A stretch of DNA of 64,000 nucleotides, from positions 124,001-188,000 of the forward strand of contig NZ_BATP01000057.1 in assembly GCF_000739615.1 (NCBI RefSeq), read 5' to 3'. The translations under genes and the position numbers were made by a program. Shown piece by piece: positions 18,035 to 26,324 of the stretch (the stretch's first letter is position 1; every line of letters starts with the position of its first letter). The stretch comes from Haloferula sp. BvORR071 (GTDB lineage: Bacteria > Verrucomicrobiota > Verrucomicrobiia > Verrucomicrobiales > Akkermansiaceae). The notes under the pieces are model-generated. The model did no database searches and was not told the origin of the DNA. It saw nothing but the letters and a program-made list of their open reading frames with translations.

Positions 18035-19356
18035 TCACTCATTCAAGGGTCTCTTGTTGCCCTTGGCTCCATCCGCATCGAGCTCCTCCTTGATGGTTCC
18101 GATCTCTGCCAAGGTTCCGGCACCCAGGCCTTGGAGTCGGGCAATCTCATCAAGTCTCGCCACCCTTGTTTTGTGATCAGCGGACTTGGTCCACCTAACC
18201 CTTCCCGCCAGGCTGACCGCGGCATTATCCTTCTTCTCTCCGCCGGGCATGATCGCAAGCACCCCGATCTTCGTTTCATCCGGCAGCTCCGTCCACTTCA
18301 CGAGATACTGGAAAGGCTCCCGCTGGGCACCGATGGAGTTCTCCAGATAAGCCAATGCTAACCCCGGCCTCTTCTCAAGCCATGCCTCGTACACAGGTGC
18401 CAGCATCGGAACGACGGGCCCGTGACTATTGCCTGGCTCTTCGAAATTGAAAGCCGACAGATGGAAATAGGTCTGTGATTCTTCCCAAGTCGCTTCCTGT
18501 GCCCGGTACCATTCAAGCGCCGCGCCGGCGTCCTCCACAATCCAGCGGCTCGCCAGTGCCGCTGTCGATTTGCTTTCCGGACCAGGAGAGAAATCCAACT
18601 CATCCTGGCCCGGAGTCGCCCACCCGAATGACTCGATCCGCGATGCCCATCTCCCCCAATCGCTTCCATCAGCAAGACCGCTGACTAGGCCTCCTCCGGA
18701 GCCGAGCTAGCCCAGCCCTTCATCAGCCGCGCGAGCACCGACGCCTCCGCAGTCTCATATCCATCCGTAATCGAGGTCTCCGGAACTTCCCCGACACCCT
18801 CGATCCACTGCAAGCTCGCGTCACTATCGACGGAGATCCGGCCCGGCCGCTTCCGCCACTCCTCCTTGCACGCGAGCCAAGCCTTAAGCGCTGCTGCCCC
18901 ATCTTGTCGTGCCGCCACTTCCAGCAGCAAGCGCGCCTCATGCGGAAACTCCCCCAGTCCTCGCCGCACATCGAGCACCGCCACCCGCTCCAGCAGCATC
19001 CTGCGCAGCGGCAGTAGTCTCCACCACTGCTCATAGACCGACTCCTCCGGCCAGTAGTCGGGATTCCCCAAAAGCCGCAAGACCTCATCCAGCTCCAGCA
19101 GCGAAACGGCCTTCTCCAATGACCGCCCCTCAATCTTGAACTCAGCATCCGCTATCGCCCTCCTTGCGATCGAATGGATCCACGCCACCACCCCCTCCTC
19201 ATCCTTCAGCACAAGTCTCCGCACCGACTTCGCAGGAGCCACCGGCAGGGGCAATCCATCCGATGCCTTGCCCCGATCTCCCGCTGGCATCACCACCAGC
19301 CCACACGCCAGCACCACCAGCAAGCTGGCTGCCGAGGAGGTCCGGTTGAAGTGCAC
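18035..19356 (-). pseudogene. Tandem family copy 2, broken by deletion and frameshift
   Basis: The 5' part starts at GTG 19356 with the family signal HFNRTSSAASLLVVLACG and runs to a TAG ending at 18685, after KGWASSAPEEA. The 3' part continues in another frame from about 18690 (GLVSGLADGSDWGRWASRI) to 18035. Compared with copies 1 and 3, roughly 17-20 residues between the PEEA-like and GSDW-like motifs are missing and the frame is changed. A deletion not divisible by three therefore inactivated the gene. The downstream part is otherwise intact, so the event looks recent. Confidence 0.75.
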
Positions 19357-19418
19357 CCGGCAATAAAACCGTCGGTTGGCGGAGCTGTCACTAGCGGCTT
19401 GGGGAGTGCTGCGACGAC

Positions 19419-20822
19419 TCACTCGCTCTGCACCCGTTCGTAAGCGCCGCTTTTCCCTTCCGCCGCGATTCGCGCCAGACGAGCCTTCTGATCCTCTTGG
19501 ATGTTCTCGATCGCTTGCAGTTCCGTCATCAAAGAATGGAACTTTGCGAGTTCCCCCTCCCGCTCCTGGCCCCTTGTTGTCGCGGGTGCCTCGATCCAAG
19601 CCAGTGTTGTCGCGGCACTGCCCCGCGTGCTCGGATTCCCGATCCGTCGTATCAAGTCGATCTTGGTGGAGCTAGGGAGGCGTGACCACTCTATCGTATC
19701 GGCCAAAATCTCGTCCTTCACGGGATTCGCATTCATCCACTCCAGTGCTTCCGCAAGCCGTGACCTGAGCCAATCGGCGAGCACGAAGACTTCTCCTTCG
19801 ACAAACACAGTGTGCCCGGTGGTGGCGCTCAAGGGCCAAGATGGCACGCTGCCGCGATTGATGGGATAGTCTTCGGTACTGAGTGCCGCCCGGAACTCTT
19901 CATCCCACTTCACCTGTTGCTCGCGCAGCCAGGCGAACGCGGCGTCCGGATCATCTTTGATCCATCGCTTCGTGAGTGTGAGCATGGGGTTCTGCGACTC
20001 TTCCACATTGTCATACCAATCATTCTTCCACGGAATGGGAAGCAGTCTCGCGGCCCACTCGCTCCAGTCGGAACCAGCCGGCAACTCACGGACGAGAGCA
20101 TTCAACTCCGGGGCGGAATGAAGCTCGCTCTCTACCTTGCCGATCTCCTCCCATGCCCCTTCCAGATCCGCCGAGGCCCAACCCTCCACCAAGCTGGCCC
20201 CAATCGCACTTTCCCGCGCACCCGGTGATCCGATGAGCGGAATCTCCCCGACTCCCTCGATCCATTCGGAACTGCCGTAAAGGCCTGGGGGCATCCCGCC
20301 CGTCCTCCACCCGTCCCTTGTCTCAAGCCAGAGCTTCAGCGCAGCAGGGCCATCCACCGCCGCAGCCGCACGCAGAATAGCCTGCGCACCGGAAGGAAAA
20401 CGATTGAGAGCTATACCGGGGTTCATGGTGCCCAGCCGACCCAGCAGGGCTTCCCGCAGTGGCAAAAGCCGTTCCCATCTTCGGTGACTGGCATCATCCT
20501 CAGGAATCGGCTCCGGCCAATAGTGCCGGTTTTCCAAGATTCGCAGGGTTTCAGTCTCGCCGAGCAGCGCCACCGCCTTGTCCAAGGAGCGCCTCTCAAT
20601 CTTGAACTCCACATCCACAATCGCCCTTCCCGCGATCGAATGGATCCGCGCCACCGCCTCTTCCGCCTTCTTCAGCGAAAGCCGCTGCGCCGACTTCGCC
20701 GGAGCTGCCGACATCGGCAAATCTGCCGAGACCTTTCCCCGGTCTCCCACCGGGACCACCACCAGTCCACACGCAAGCACCACCAGCAAGCTGGCTGCTG
20801 TCGAGTTCCGGTCGAATCGCAC
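19419..20822 (-). CDS. Hypothetical secreted protein, tandem family copy 3
   Basis: About 467 aa from the GTG at 20822; an in-frame GTG eight codons upstream exists but lies outside the part conserved as family N-terminus. Signal VRFDRNS then TAASLLVVLACGLVV. The body shares with copies 1 and 2 the phrases IHSIAGRAIVDVEFKIERRSLDKA (shortened here), EGWASADLEGAWEEIG and GSDWSEWAARL. C-terminal region about 430-467 is charged and likely coiled. Function unknown; presumably periplasmic or outer-surface. First of three tandem copies in transcription order. Confidence 0.65.
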   Translation of the reverse strand: MRFDRNSTAASLLVVLACGLVVVPVGDRGKVSADLPMSAAPAKSAQRLSLKKAEEAVARIHSIAGRAIVDVEFKIERRSLDKAVALLGETETLRILENRHYWPEPIPEDDASHRRWERLLPLREALLGRLGTMNPGIALNRFPSGAQAILRAAAAVDGPAALKLWLETRDGWRTGGMPPGLYGSSEWIEGVGEIPLIGSPGARESAIGASLVEGWASADLEGAWEEIGKVESELHSAPELNALVRELPAGSDWSEWAARLLPIPWKNDWYDNVEESQNPMLTLTKRWIKDDPDAAFAWLREQQVKWDEEFRAALSTEDYPINRGSVPSWPLSATTGHTVFVEGEVFVLADWLRSRLAEALEWMNANPVKDEILADTIEWSRLPSSTKIDLIRRIGNPSTRGSAATTLAWIEAPATTRGQEREGELAKFHSLMTELQAIENIQEDQKARLARIAAEGKSGAYERVQSE

Positions 20823-20849
20823 GCGACGATAAAACCGCAGCCACACGGT

Positions 20850-21320
20850 CTAGTCTACCCGATCCCCATGAAGCGCGAGATATTCGAGAAATCCCGCCGC
20901 GGCTTCCTTCTCACTGCCGCAAATCCCTTCCCGGGCGAGGCATAAGTCTTCTTCATACCCGATGCACTCCGTCAGATAATTTGGAACTTGATAGCTGCGG
21001 TGGGCGCAGAATGCACAAAGGAAGCGGAGGAAATCATCCAAGCGCGAGCGATCCTTCACCAAAGCCTTATGCATCCCCGCAAGAACCCGCGGCATCACCT
21101 CAATGGAATCGACATCTCCCGCCAGCACTCCCAGCCGCGCCACCACCTCGGCCCGGCTTTCCTTCGCCGCCATCGCCACCTCCGCCAAAGCATCATGGTA
21201 GCCTTCGACCGCCATCACGGCGCCATCCGCCCAAGCAATCACCTCCACCGGCGCAATCGCTCCAGCTTCCAACAGGCACTTCAACTCAAACGCCTTCCTC
21301 TGAAGTTCCAGGTCCTCCAT
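20850..21320 (-). CDS. Hypothetical protein
   Basis: 156 aa, predicted mostly helical, no signal. Starts MEDLELQRKAFELKCLLEAG. Six Cys residues, including CAFCAH near 109-114. No family recognised. It lies immediately upstream, on the same strand, of the three paralogue genes and 24 bp downstream of the MOSC gene stop, so it may be the distal gene of the nitrate reductase-MOSC transcription unit. Confidence 0.55.
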   Translation of the reverse strand: MEDLELQRKAFELKCLLEAGAIAPVEVIAWADGAVMAVEGYHDALAEVAMAAKESRAEVVARLGVLAGDVDSIEVMPRVLAGMHKALVKDRSRLDDFLRFLCAFCAHRSYQVPNYLTECIGYEEDLCLAREGICGSEKEAAAGFLEYLALHGDRVD

Positions 21321-21344
21321 CTTCCAAACACTCCCGTTTGAGAA

Positions 21345-21848
21345 CTAGCGCTGAGTCATCAGCAATTCCTCCACCTCCATCTCCCCCAGCGAAATCCTCC
21401 CGCTCTCCAAAATCCGGCACCTTAGCCCGCCGCGGTTGAACATCACCTTCTCCGTGCCCTGCTTCCCGCAGGCCGCATCCATCCAGTAGCAGGGCGCACA
21501 CTTCTGCGTCCCCTCCAGCAGCACATCACCCAGCCGGAAGGTCTTTCCCACCAGCTGGTTCAGATCCACTCCGGAGATCACCACATTCCGCCGGAAGGCC
21601 GATGCCTCCAGATCCATGTTTCCCGCGAATTCCCGCACCAGATCGATCGTCTGCCGCTCGATGAAAGTCACCTGGCCCTTGTAGCCGTCCTTCCAGCCGA
21701 AGAAGCGATCGCCGGGAATACCCTTGCCCGCCACCAGCTCCACCGACTCGTGCGATTCAAGCCCGTGCGCATCCGGCTCCCGCTCGTGATGGCCGAAGTA
21801 ATTGTGGCCCGGCGAGGTGTAGATGCCGTGGATCACGACGCGCGACAT
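21345..21848 (-). CDS. MOSC domain-containing protein
   Basis: 167 aa. The MOSC (molybdenum cofactor sulfurase C-terminal) fold is indicated by VELVAGKGIPGDRFFG near residues 37-52, SAFRRNVVISGVDLNQLVGKTFRLGDV (shortened) near 83-108, and the conserved cysteine site KCAPCYWMD near 115-123. GIPGDR and the CxPC region are typical. It lies 38 bp downstream of the molybdoenzyme nitrate reductase gene, suggesting a role in cofactor delivery or sulfuration; the biochemical activity of single-domain MOSC proteins is mostly uncertain. Confidence 0.85.
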   Translation of the reverse strand: MSRVVIHGIYTSPGHNYFGHHEREPDAHGLESHESVELVAGKGIPGDRFFGWKDGYKGQVTFIERQTIDLVREFAGNMDLEASAFRRNVVISGVDLNQLVGKTFRLGDVLLEGTQKCAPCYWMDAACGKQGTEKVMFNRGGLRCRILESGRISLGEMEVEELLMTQR

Positions 21849-21886
21849 GGGATGAACTTCGTCCTTTCTGGCCTAGGATTCAATTT

Positions 21887-24157
21887 TCAATTTCGGCGCA
21901 CTTTCTCCAGCACCACCGCACAAGCCTTGTAATTCGGCTGCCGCGAATGCGGATCGAAGGAGGGATGCGTCAGCCGGTTCACCTCCGGATAGTGCATCGG
22001 CAAAAACACCTGCCCTGCGGATACTGTCGGCGCAATATACACGGACGCCACCAGCTCCCCGCGCCGCGAGCGGATCGTCACGGGATCATGTTCTTTCACC
22101 CCCAGCCGCGCCGCATCCGCCGGATTCACCTCCACATAGATTTCCTGGGGATACAGCTTTCGTAAAATATCGGATTTTGCCGTGCGGCTCTGCGTGTGCC
22201 ACTGGCTGCTGGTGCCGCGTCCGGTGAGCAGCGTGAAGGGGTAATCCTTGTCCGCAGACTCCGGCATCTCCGCCGGCGGGGAGAAGAGGATCTTCGCCTT
22301 GCCACTAGGAGTGTAGTAAATCCCGTCCTCGAAAAGCCTTCGCTCCCGCGCCGTCGTCGCACCATCGCCCGCCGTCTCCGGGAAGGGCCACTGCACCCCG
22401 CCCAGCCGGTCGATCATCTCATAGCCCTCCAGCCCCGTGATGTCGCAGGGCCGTCCCTTGGTCAGATCGCGCAAGATCCGGAAGGCCGCTTCCGGGTCTG
22501 TCCACTTCGCGAAGAGATCCCCGCAGCCCCACGCATTTGCGATCAGCCGGAAGATCCGGAAATCCGAAAGCGCGATCCCCGGCGACGGCCTCACCTTCTT
22601 CAGTGTGCCGATCCGCCGCTCGGAGTTGATGAAGCAGCCATCCTTCTCGCCCCAGCCCGCCGCCGGTAGCACTAGGTCTGCCGCCTGCGCGGACTCCGTC
22701 GTGTGATACATGTCCTGCACCACCAGGAAATCCAGCTTCTCCCGCAGCGCCTCCAGTCGCCCGCTATCAATCCACGAGTGAAAGGGATTCGTCGCGATGA
22801 TCCACAGCCCCTTGATCTTGCCTTCCTCCGCCGCCGCGATGATCTGGTCATACGCCAGCGATGTTTCGGAAGGGATATTCTCGAGTGGAATCTCCAGCCC
22901 CGCCGCCACCTTCTCGCGGTGCTCGGGGTAGGCGAAGTCATGCCCGCCTACGAGGGATGTGGTATTGGAAAATAATCGCGAGCCCATCGCATTGCACTGC
23001 CCGGTGATCGAGTTTGCACCCGTGCCCGGCTTGCCGATGTTCCCGGTGATCAGCGCCAGGTTGATCATCGCCTGCGCTGCCCGCACGCCCTCATAGGACT
23101 GGTTTACGCCCATCGTCCACCACCACGAGACCCGCTTGCCCGGCTCGGATACCGTTCGTGCCAGCGACTCGATCTCTTCCACGCTCATCCCGGTGCGCTC
23201 GCACATGGACTCCGGACTATAGTCGCCTATGAACTCCAGAAACTCCTCCAGCCCCTCGGTCCGGGCGATCGATTCCGCATCCGTCCTCCCATCCCGCAGG
23301 ATGCAGTGGGTCAGCGCATACAGCAGCGGCAGGTCACCCTTCGGCTTCAGCTTCACATGCCGCGTCGCCGCCTGCGCCGTCTCCGTCGCCCGCGGGTCGA
23401 TCACGATGATCTGCGGGTTGCGCTTATTCCGCATCACCCGCTGCCACAGGATCGGGTGGGCGATGCACAAGTTCGAGCCGACCAGCACGATCACATCGCT
23501 CTCCTCGAAATCCGCATAGGAATACGGCGGCGCGTCGAAGCCGAAGCTCTGCTTGTACGCCGTCACCGCCGTCGCCATGCACTGCCGCGTGTTCGCATCG
23601 CAGTGCAGGAAGCCCATCCCGAATTTGAACAAGCAGCCCAGGAAGGCCATCTCTTCAAAGGGGATCTGCCCCGTCGAGAGGAAGGCCACTGACTCCCGCC
23701 CGTGCTCCTCACCGATTTTCTTGAAGCGAGTCACAAAGGCGTCCAGCGCCTCCTCCCAGCCCACCGGCACCATCTTGCCCGTTTCGGCGTCCCGCAGCAG
23801 CGGCACCTTCGCCCGCTCCTCGGAGTCCAGCGGGTCCAGCGCCTGCCAGCCCTTCGGGCAGGCCATTCCCAGATTCACCGGGTAGCCTGCCTGCGGGCTC
23901 AGATTGATCGCCCGGCCCTCGTCGTCCAGATGCAGCTTCAGCTGGCACCCCGTGGCACAGAAGCCGCAGATGGAAGTCGTGGTTCCTGCCGGCATCAGCC
24001 GCTTCGGCACCTTCCCCAGCCCGAAATTCCCGGGCTCCAGCACCAGATCCGCCGTCAGCGGACCACTATGCTGCTTCAGAAACTTCGAAATCGCGGCGGG
24101 AATCAGGGGCACAGAGCCCCAGAATAGCAGTCCCCGTGCACGTTTCCAGCCCCTCAT
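21887..24157 (-). CDS. nasA: Assimilatory nitrate reductase catalytic subunit (molybdopterin oxidoreductase)
   Basis: 756 aa from the ATG at 24157; an in-frame TTG lies 7 codons upstream. Reduces nitrate to nitrite in the cytoplasm with Mo-bis-MGD. The [4Fe-4S] ligands are C64, C67, C71 and C100 (ICGFCATGC and MACPKGW). The Mo-coordinating Cys is C193 in NTRQCMATAV. The NasA/NapA phrases GVNQSYEGVRAAQAMINLA and TGNIGKPGTGANSITGQCNA (cited in pieces) are present, and the C-terminal molydop-binding domain has TGRGTSSQWHTQSRT. An N-terminal extension of about 60 residues with a hydrophobic patch (LLFWGSVPLIPAA) precedes the cluster. Nitrite reductase is not in the window. Formate dehydrogenase is the main alternative, less likely from these motifs. 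Confidence 0.85.
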   Translation of the reverse strand: MRGWKRARGLLFWGSVPLIPAAISKFLKQHSGPLTADLVLEPGNFGLGKVPKRLMPAGTTTSICGFCATGCQLKLHLDDEGRAINLSPQAGYPVNLGMACPKGWQALDPLDSEERAKVPLLRDAETGKMVPVGWEEALDAFVTRFKKIGEEHGRESVAFLSTGQIPFEEMAFLGCLFKFGMGFLHCDANTRQCMATAVTAYKQSFGFDAPPYSYADFEESDVIVLVGSNLCIAHPILWQRVMRNKRNPQIIVIDPRATETAQAATRHVKLKPKGDLPLLYALTHCILRDGRTDAESIARTEGLEEFLEFIGDYSPESMCERTGMSVEEIESLARTVSEPGKRVSWWWTMGVNQSYEGVRAAQAMINLALITGNIGKPGTGANSITGQCNAMGSRLFSNTTSLVGGHDFAYPEHREKVAAGLEIPLENIPSETSLAYDQIIAAAEEGKIKGLWIIATNPFHSWIDSGRLEALREKLDFLVVQDMYHTTESAQAADLVLPAAGWGEKDGCFINSERRIGTLKKVRPSPGIALSDFRIFRLIANAWGCGDLFAKWTDPEAAFRILRDLTKGRPCDITGLEGYEMIDRLGGVQWPFPETAGDGATTARERRLFEDGIYYTPSGKAKILFSPPAEMPESADKDYPFTLLTGRGTSSQWHTQSRTAKSDILRKLYPQEIYVEVNPADAARLGVKEHDPVTIRSRRGELVASVYIAPTVSAGQVFLPMHYPEVNRLTHPSFDPHSRQPNYKACAVVLEKVRRN

Positions 24158-24282
24158 TGGTAGCCCGGGCCGGAACAATCATCCCCCCAATGAGGCTCGC
24201 TCATTGCAGCTTTTCGCCCACCAAGGCCCTTGGCGGCTCCCGCGCAACGCGGCCCAATTGATAATTAGCGGATTAGTGGTTG

Positions 24283-24672
24283 ATGATTGCTCCCAAATCC
24301 TCCTACACCCGGCCCGTGAACGAAGACCGCGAGCACGGCCTGCAGCCGCTGGATGCCCTCATGACCGCCTGGGGCCTGGGAAACCACGACCTCGTCGACG
24401 CCTCCACCGAGCAGTTGACCCACAAGCAGGTCCAGCGCGCCCGCACCGGCCGCACCCTCACCCTGCACATGATGCAGAAGGTCACCCGCGGCCTGAATAT
24501 CGCCATCTGGTATCGCCTGAAAAAGGACGAGCGCGAGACCTACTTCGAGTACTTCCACAAGCACGTCTTTAGTTACGCCAAGAACCACGACCCCGCCTGG
24601 CAAGACCCCAACGGCCCGCTCATGGAAGCCGTTCAAAAGCGCGGTGGCAAAATCATCGACCGCGGCGAGTAG
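24283..24672 (+). CDS. Hypothetical small protein with possible helix-turn-helix
   Basis: 129 aa from ATG 24283 (a TTG directly precedes it in frame). Residues about 25-72 (ALMTAWGLGNHDLV, THKQVQRARTGRTLT, MMQKVTRGLN) have the spacing of a lambda-repressor-like helix-turn-helix, in which the second helix is KQVQRARTG. No signal peptide. Divergent from the nitrate reductase gene with 125 bp between the starts, so it could be that gene's regulator, but this is inference from position. Confidence 0.55.
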   Translation: MIAPKSSYTRPVNEDREHGLQPLDALMTAWGLGNHDLVDASTEQLTHKQVQRARTGRTLTLHMMQKVTRGLNIAIWYRLKKDERETYFEYFHKHVFSYAKNHDPAWQDPNGPLMEAVQKRGGKIIDRGE

Positions 24673-24689
24673 TCTCCGCCTCGGTCGAG

Positions 24690-24722
24690 GGTGGAGGAAG
24701 ACCCTATAGCCTCCCTCCACCC
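24690..24722. terminator. Possible bidirectional stem-loop between convergent genes
   Basis: GGGTGGAGG near 24691-24699 can pair with the CCTCC...TCCACCC segment at 24711-24723, with a small bulge. It lies in the 117-bp space between the convergent 24283 and DUF1501 genes. No clear T-run, so only a weak call. Confidence 0.35.
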
Positions 24723-24789
24723 CGCAGTTACCGCGTCACCGCCAGGAAAACCTCCTGCGCGAGCAGTCGTGCTTCTCGTATCGCTTTAT

Positions 24790-26304
24790 TCACAGGAACC
24801 CGAGATTCGCGCCGCTGCCGAAGGGGTCTTCGAAGCGCCCGAGATTCGGGAAGATGTCCGCGAGGTAGCTGGGCGAGACGCCGAGCCACTTTGCGGACAC
24901 GGCGGCATATTGGTCCACCGAGGTTGTGGGAATCCAGCGGCCGCGGTTGCTGGAGCCGGCGTCGAGTCCGGCGCCCAGGGCCAGTGAGGGGAAGGCACCG
25001 TAGATCTGGCCGCCGTTGACCGGACCACCCAGCACGATTTGGTGACCACCCCAACCGTGGTCGGAACCAGCGGTGGCGGCATCCTGCCCGTTCGGGGTGA
25101 GCGTGCGGGTGAAGTCGGAGTGGGTGATGGTAACCACGTTGTCGTTCACGCCGAGCGCCTTCAAGGTGTCGTTGAAGGCCTTGAGTCCGTTGCCGAGCTC
25201 GCCGAGCAGGTTGGTCTGGGCGTCGAGCTGATCCTGGTGGGTGTCGAAGCCACCGATGCTCGCGAAGAAGATCTGGCGGCTATTCCCCAAGGCGGTGCGT
25301 CCGGCGATGAGCTTGGCGATCGCTTTCAACTGATCTCCCAGGCTCGACTGCGCGTTCAGGAAGAGGTTGTCGAAGTCCACCCCGCTGGTCGCGGCGGCGG
25401 TGAGCGCCGCACCGACGAGTCCTTCATTCGCCCGCGCCCGCTTCACCACCTTGGCATGATCGTCGTCGAGCAAGTGCTGGTAGGTGTGATTTGTGATGTC
25501 GTCGAAGGCCTTCAGACGCTTGCCTTGGATCGTCGTCTTGTAGCTGCCGTCGCCATTCAGCGCATTGCCGTAGGGGGCACCGCCGGCGGCATAGCCCGCT
25601 AGGGGAATGGCCCCATCCGGGGTCACCGCGTATTGCACCTCTTGGTCCGCCACCTGCAGGCTGTTGATTCCCGCCAGGCTCACGGAAAGCGAGACCTGTC
25701 CTTGGGCATGACCTTGCGAGGCCAGCAGATCCGCGATGCGTCCACCCCAGCCGCGGCTGAACGGCTGATCCGGCACCGAGCTCTGCCACTGGACCTGCTG
25801 GTCGGAGTGGGAAAAGAGCTGCGGTGGCAGCGGCACCGTGCCTGCGTTGTACTCGTTTCGCGTGGTCGGATACACCAGCGTGCCCACGTTGGCGACGAAG
25901 GCGAGTTCGCCAGTATTGAATAGCTGCGCGAGGCCACCCGCCGCGGGATGAACACCGTAGTTCGCGCCTGCTCCTGTCAGCGGGATCGAAGCCGGCTGAC
26001 CTGCCACATAGGCGGGATCGTTCGCATCGAGGATCTTCAGCACGCCGCGAGCAGACTTGTATTGGCTGTATGAGCCATGGGTCTGGCGCGGGATGAGCAG
26101 GTTGTTCGAGTCATTTCCTCCGAAGAGGAAGAGCACGACGAGGGCCTTGTAGTCACCCGCCGGAACTCCTTGTGCGATTGCCGAGTTCACCAGCCGCAGG
26201 TGTGCCAGCGTGTTGATCACGCCCGTCAAGCCAAGCGAAGCGCAGGCGGACTGGCGGAGGAAAGAGCGGCGGCCTTGAAGCGAATCTTTGTCCTGTGATT
26301 TCAT
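24790..26304 (-). CDS. DUF1501 domain-containing protein (Tat-exported)
   Basis: 504 aa. The N-terminus has a twin-arginine signal GRRSFLRQSACASLGLTG near residues 11-28, so folded export is expected. The family phrases LVVLFLFGGNDSNNLLIPR near 55-73, QQVQWQSSVPDQP, GWGGRIADLL and SDHGWGGHQIVLGG near the C-terminus identify DUF1501, which belongs to the alkaline-phosphatase/sulfatase-like fold. DUF1501 genes usually pair with DUF1800 genes in Planctomycetes and Verrucomicrobia; here the DUF1800 gene ends 20 bp upstream on the same strand. The biochemical role of the pair is unknown. Confidence 0.9.
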   Translation of the reverse strand: MKSQDKDSLQGRRSFLRQSACASLGLTGVINTLAHLRLVNSAIAQGVPAGDYKALVVLFLFGGNDSNNLLIPRQTHGSYSQYKSARGVLKILDANDPAYVAGQPASIPLTGAGANYGVHPAAGGLAQLFNTGELAFVANVGTLVYPTTRNEYNAGTVPLPPQLFSHSDQQVQWQSSVPDQPFSRGWGGRIADLLASQGHAQGQVSLSVSLAGINSLQVADQEVQYAVTPDGAIPLAGYAAGGAPYGNALNGDGSYKTTIQGKRLKAFDDITNHTYQHLLDDDHAKVVKRARANEGLVGAALTAAATSGVDFDNLFLNAQSSLGDQLKAIAKLIAGRTALGNSRQIFFASIGGFDTHQDQLDAQTNLLGELGNGLKAFNDTLKALGVNDNVVTITHSDFTRTLTPNGQDAATAGSDHGWGGHQIVLGGPVNGGQIYGAFPSLALGAGLDAGSSNRGRWIPTTSVDQYAAVSAKWLGVSPSYLADIFPNLGRFEDPFGSGANLGFL

Positions 26305-26324
26305 GATGAGGAAATGGTGTGGGA

